A stretch of 8,359 nt of DNA from Kangiella sp. (lineage in GTDB: Bacteria > Pseudomonadota > Gammaproteobacteria > Enterobacterales > Kangiellaceae). The DNA lies in the NCBI GenBank assembly GCA_026195755.1, contig JAPHRL010000303.1:1-8359 (forward strand), given 5' to 3'. A model generated the notes under the pieces. The model had not been told where the DNA came from, made no database searches, and saw nothing but the letters and a program-made list of their open reading frames with translations. The position numbers and the translations under genes are program-made. Positions within the stretch are counted from its first letter, which is position 1; every line of letters starts with the position of its first letter. Positions 5,605 through 8,359 of the stretch are shown piece after piece.

Positions 5605-8342
5605 AAAGCGCCTCCATTATTGATGAAACTCACGTTTCTCTGCTGCGATAAACTTTTACGCTGATTAATTCTGCAAACGGAGGCAAAATCACAATAATCA
5701 CAGCTTCTGGGGTTCACGATTGCAGTACCTGCTTTAATATCGCGCGCGACTTCTGACATTTGTAGTTGCCAGCGGTCGATAATATCGGACATACCTTCTT
5801 TAATGGCGCTTCGTTTATCCAATGCTAAATGCTCAATAGTATCCGCAATACCCTGATAGCGAACTTCCTTGGCATTGATATTAAAAAAGCTTACACCTGC
5901 AATAGGCGTATCACCCTGATTAATTGCATACAGCGCCAGTTGTGGCTCCTCAGGTGCTAATTCTTTATCCCTTGGATACAGTTTTGCGCGGGTGGGTGAT
6001 CCAGTTTTATAGTCAATAATTAAAAGTCCATCTTCAACTTCATCTATTCGATCGACTTTTAAATTAAAGGTTAAGCCTTCAATGTTGATTGATTGATTCT
6101 GTTCCGGTGGCAATGATGTAAACGGTAAGCGCTTAGCATCAACTTGCAGTGCCTGCACTAACTGTTTCAACAATCGTTGGAATTCATTGTCGGCAAAGTC
6201 AGAAAGCTGCAGGTAATAAAACTGATCCTTACATTCATCAAGCACACTGCTTAGATAAGGCTCAATGAGCGACGATAGTTGTGACTCACTTTTACCAATC
6301 AGTATCTCGTTACTATCATGCTCTTTCCAGAATGCTTCCAGAACACTATGCACCAGGCTTCCTCGCTCCATGGCATTTAAACCCTGCTCCACTTCTTCAA
6401 ACTCTTTGACCTTCAAGCGATAGCTCATATAGGCTTTAAATGGGCAGTTTATCTGATCTCTAAAGAAGCCTGTTCCCCCTTTCACGACACCTGCTGGCAG
6501 TGGCTGCCCATGCGTGTCCTGGTAGTTTTCAACAAACTCTTCGCGCTTCGCATTTGCTGTAATTTCGTTAATAAAGCCAGGTGCCAAACTGGCATTCGCC
6601 GCAATGGTCTGCTGCGAGAAATCGGTTATAAAAGGACTGGGCAGTAACTCACTGCTACCGTCGAAACGGGGGTATGACATGGTGACGTTCTGGCTACTTG
6701 CCAACAGACTTTTGAATAGCTGCTGAGCATACTCATATTCGCGCTGCGCAGAACTTCCCGGCATCTGATGCTGTTTGAGCGTTTGTTTATCAATGAACGG
6801 ATTAGGGTTGGGTTGCGCAGGCAACACCTGATAAGTTGCACCCGTGAGCCACAGCTGATCAAACTCCAGACCTAAAGTCTCCAACAGCCCCATAATTTGA
6901 ATCGGTGCTTTCGGCAACTCCTGATGAAACTGCTTCTCAGTAATCAATTGTGAGAGAAGTTCTAACAAGCTGGAGAAACTGATAACGTCTGGATAGAACA
7001 CCTGAAATTGTCGCAGCTGATTGAAGCAATCATATAACGTTTGTTGCACTTGATACTCGCGACTTTGAAGAGTGCGCATCCCCGGCCACTCAGCAGTATC
7101 TAAAATTGAAGTCAGTCGCTTGACCCAGTCCGCCAAGGTCAGTTTGGATTTAACTAACTGCTGAGCAGACTTCAAACTTTCAATTAAGCCAGCAAAGGAC
7201 GAGCCTGAGATCTTCGCCTGTTGAGCCAGGTCACCAAGCTCACTGATCGCAAAGCGTTGCTTATGGTTTTTACGTAAAAACTTCTCGAGCCTGGCTCTGT
7301 CACTAATCAATTGATCATGGCCAGTTTCGCCTGTCTTGTGCTTACCAAAATAAGGGCTTAACAATAGCTGTTGCAATACTTGAGTTTCAATACTGCCATT
7401 GAGAAACTTTAACAGGTTCAGGGCAGTAACCACTAACGGCTGCTTGTTCAGTGACTCACCCAGAGAAATATCATAGATGCCCACAACTGGCGGCTGCTCT
7501 GGACTCAAGCTCGGAGTTAATTCCTGCCACAACAATCGTTCAACCAGTGCCTTATGCTTTTCAAGTTCAGGGACAACTATGGCGCAACGAAAGGGTTTGT
7601 CCGGATTGCTTTTTAGCGCCTCGATTACAGAATCTTTTGCCTGATGAATCGCAGCCTTAAATTCTTCACGCGTAGAATTAAAACTAAGAACCTGTGGCGT
7701 CGCAGCCTGATTAGACGAGATTAAAACTTCAAGCTTAGAAGTTTGGCCGAGTCGCTCAAACACTTTCTGTTGCTGCGGGGTAATCTGTTCAAAACCTGCA
7801 GTGAAGATATTCTCGGCCACGAGCAACTGATGTTGTGACATCAACTCTAATAAAAGATTAATACTTGATGCGCTGTCTATCCAATGATTTTCTTCAAGTC
7901 GTCGCGCAAATTCATTCGCCCAATCTTTAAATGCCTGAGTGTCTTTATCCCAGGCTAAACTTTGTGTGATATCCAGTTGCCATTGTTGATATTGCTGCCA
8001 GGCCTGCCAGGCTTTACTGCTGGTAGCATTAATATTTAATAGAAAGTCATTCCACTCGGATCGCTCAATAATGTCCTGCCAAATAAACTGGCTTTGCTGA
8101 TCGGATAACAAGTGTGGCAGTTTTTCGGAAGAAGCTCCTTTGACCTTCTCTCTCAACAGCTCCCACAAGGTCGCAGTAAAGGCTCCCCAGGGCATAACCT
8201 GCAGAGTTGGCCATACTGTGTTTCCCTGAGCAGCCTGCCAACGGTTATATTCTTCGCGCAAATGGCGCGCTAGACGCTGACTTGCCGTAATGACAATGCT
8301 GTGTTCCGGATCGATTGCTTCGAAGCGATATCCTGTTTGCAT
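5601..8342 (-). CDS. AddB-like inactive helicase with Fe-S PD-(D/E)XK nuclease (TIGR03623-type)
   Basis: This 913-residue protein resembles AddB (about 1160 in Bacillus) and fits the roughly 900-residue 'probable DNA repair protein' family TIGR03623. It begins directly at a segment resembling helicase motif Ia (TASQRLARHL, residues about 19-28). I see no Walker A anywhere, and the motif V region (about 481-495, ending GLEFD) lacks the usual His and Lys, so the motor is degenerate. The C-terminal nuclease looks active: His665 (GSLVH), Asp764 (VDRID), Asp777 and Lys779 (DYKTG). Cys633 pairs with Cys881, Cys884 and Cys890 (C-x2-C-x5-C), the 4Fe-4S staple pattern known from AddB and Cas4-type nucleases. 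The inferred role is structural partner and second nuclease of the AddA-like subunit. The start ATG at 8342 is supported by family-like N-terminal length; only a weak AAGAAA lies upstream, and the promoter is off the window. It overlaps the next gene by 4 bases. Confidence 0.92.
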   Translation of the reverse strand: MQTGYRFEAIDPEHSIVITASQRLARHLREEYNRWQAAQGNTVWPTLQVMPWGAFTATLWELLREKVKGASSEKLPHLLSDQQSQFIWQDIIERSEWNDFLLNINATSSKAWQAWQQYQQWQLDITQSLAWDKDTQAFKDWANEFARRLEENHWIDSASSINLLLELMSQHQLLVAENIFTAGFEQITPQQQKVFERLGQTSKLEVLISSNQAATPQVLSFNSTREEFKAAIHQAKDSVIEALKSNPDKPFRCAIVVPELEKHKALVERLLWQELTPSLSPEQPPVVGIYDISLGESLNKQPLVVTALNLLKFLNGSIETQVLQQLLLSPYFGKHKTGETGHDQLISDRARLEKFLRKNHKQRFAISELGDLAQQAKISGSSFAGLIESLKSAQQLVKSKLTLADWVKRLTSILDTAEWPGMRTLQSREYQVQQTLYDCFNQLRQFQVFYPDVISFSSLLELLSQLITEKQFHQELPKAPIQIMGLLETLGLEFDQLWLTGATYQVLPAQPNPNPFIDKQTLKQHQMPGSSAQREYEYAQQLFKSLLASSQNVTMSYPRFDGSSELLPSPFITDFSQQTIAANASLAPGFINEITANAKREEFVENYQDTHGQPLPAGVVKGGTGFFRDQINCPFKAYMSYRLKVKEFEEVEQGLNAMERGSLVHSVLEAFWKEHDSNEILIGKSESQLSSLIEPYLSSVLDECKDQFYYLQLSDFADNEFQRLLKQLVQALQVDAKRLPFTSLPPEQNQSINIEGLTFNLKVDRIDEVEDGLLIIDYKTGSPTRAKLYPRDKELAPEEPQLALYAINQGDTPIAGVSFFNINAKEVRYQGIADTIEHLALDKRSAIKEGMSDIIDRWQLQMSEVARDIKAGTAIVNPRSCDYCDFASVCRINQRKSLSQQRNVSFINNGGAL
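5611..5615 (-). promoter_or_regulatory. Ribosome binding site for the AddA-like gene
   Basis: A perfect GGAGG on the minus strand lies 6 bases (CGCTTT) before the ATG at 5604. It is embedded in the final Gly-Gly-Ala codons of the AddB-like gene. Together with the ATGA stop/start overlap at 5604-5601 it indicates coupled translation, a common arrangement for subunits needed in equal amounts. Confidence 0.85.
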
Positions 8343-8359
8343 AATATTGTTTTTTCTTA

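Noticed and set aside
6626..6862. 78-codon minus-strand open frame in another frame of the AddB-like gene
   Set aside because: It is fully nested in a well-supported gene and has no recognisable motif.
7451..7660. 69-codon plus-strand open frame
   Set aside because: Antisense to the AddB-like gene, with no domain or start signal.
8343..8359. A-rich leader before the AddB-like start as a promoter or upstream gene end
   Set aside because: Only 17 bases are visible; a TAA is present on the minus strand at 8359-8357, but nothing shows whether a gene ends there or where the promoter is.

Overview
The window carries four protein-coding genes and almost no spare DNA. Base composition looks to be in the mid-40s % GC by eye. 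Codon use appears even across the genes, and I see no insertion sequence, tRNA, rRNA, CRISPR array or phage remnant. Gene content and protein style (a DUF885 metallopeptidase-like protein; an AddA/AddB-like pair whose AddB member matches the 'probable DNA repair protein' family TIGR03623) point to a gammaproteobacterium. A marine, Kangiella-like organism would fit, but that placement is recognition from memory and not proven.

Layout. Positions 1-1583 (+) hold the 3' portion of a DUF885-family gene whose start lies outside the window. A UUCG-looped hairpin at 1600-1626 sits between two convergent transcription units and has the run of A's on one side and T's on the other that lets it end both. 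On the minus strand, reading from 8342 down to 1644, is a tightly packed operon. It runs from an AddB-like inactive helicase/nuclease with an iron-sulfur staple (8342-5601), to an AddA/RecB-like UvrD helicase-nuclease (5604-2188), to a RimJ/RimL-type GNAT acetyltransferase (2183-1644). The first two genes overlap by ATGA, and the third starts 4 bases after the second stops.

How they work together. The two large proteins look like the two subunits of one double-strand-break end-processing helicase-nuclease. AddA supplies a complete superfamily 1 motor and one PD-(D/E)XK nuclease. AddB supplies a scaffold with a degenerate motor and a second, iron-sulfur-stapled nuclease. Such a complex unwinds and trims broken DNA ends before RecA-dependent repair. 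The GNAT gene is probably co-transcribed with them; whether it has a functional link is unknown. The DUF885 gene belongs to a separate, convergent unit.

The window looks like ordinary chromosomal core or near-core DNA and not an accessory island. The most interesting element is the AddAB-like pair, a less-studied relative of AddAB/RecBCD. I found no convincing evidence of a wholly undescribed system.
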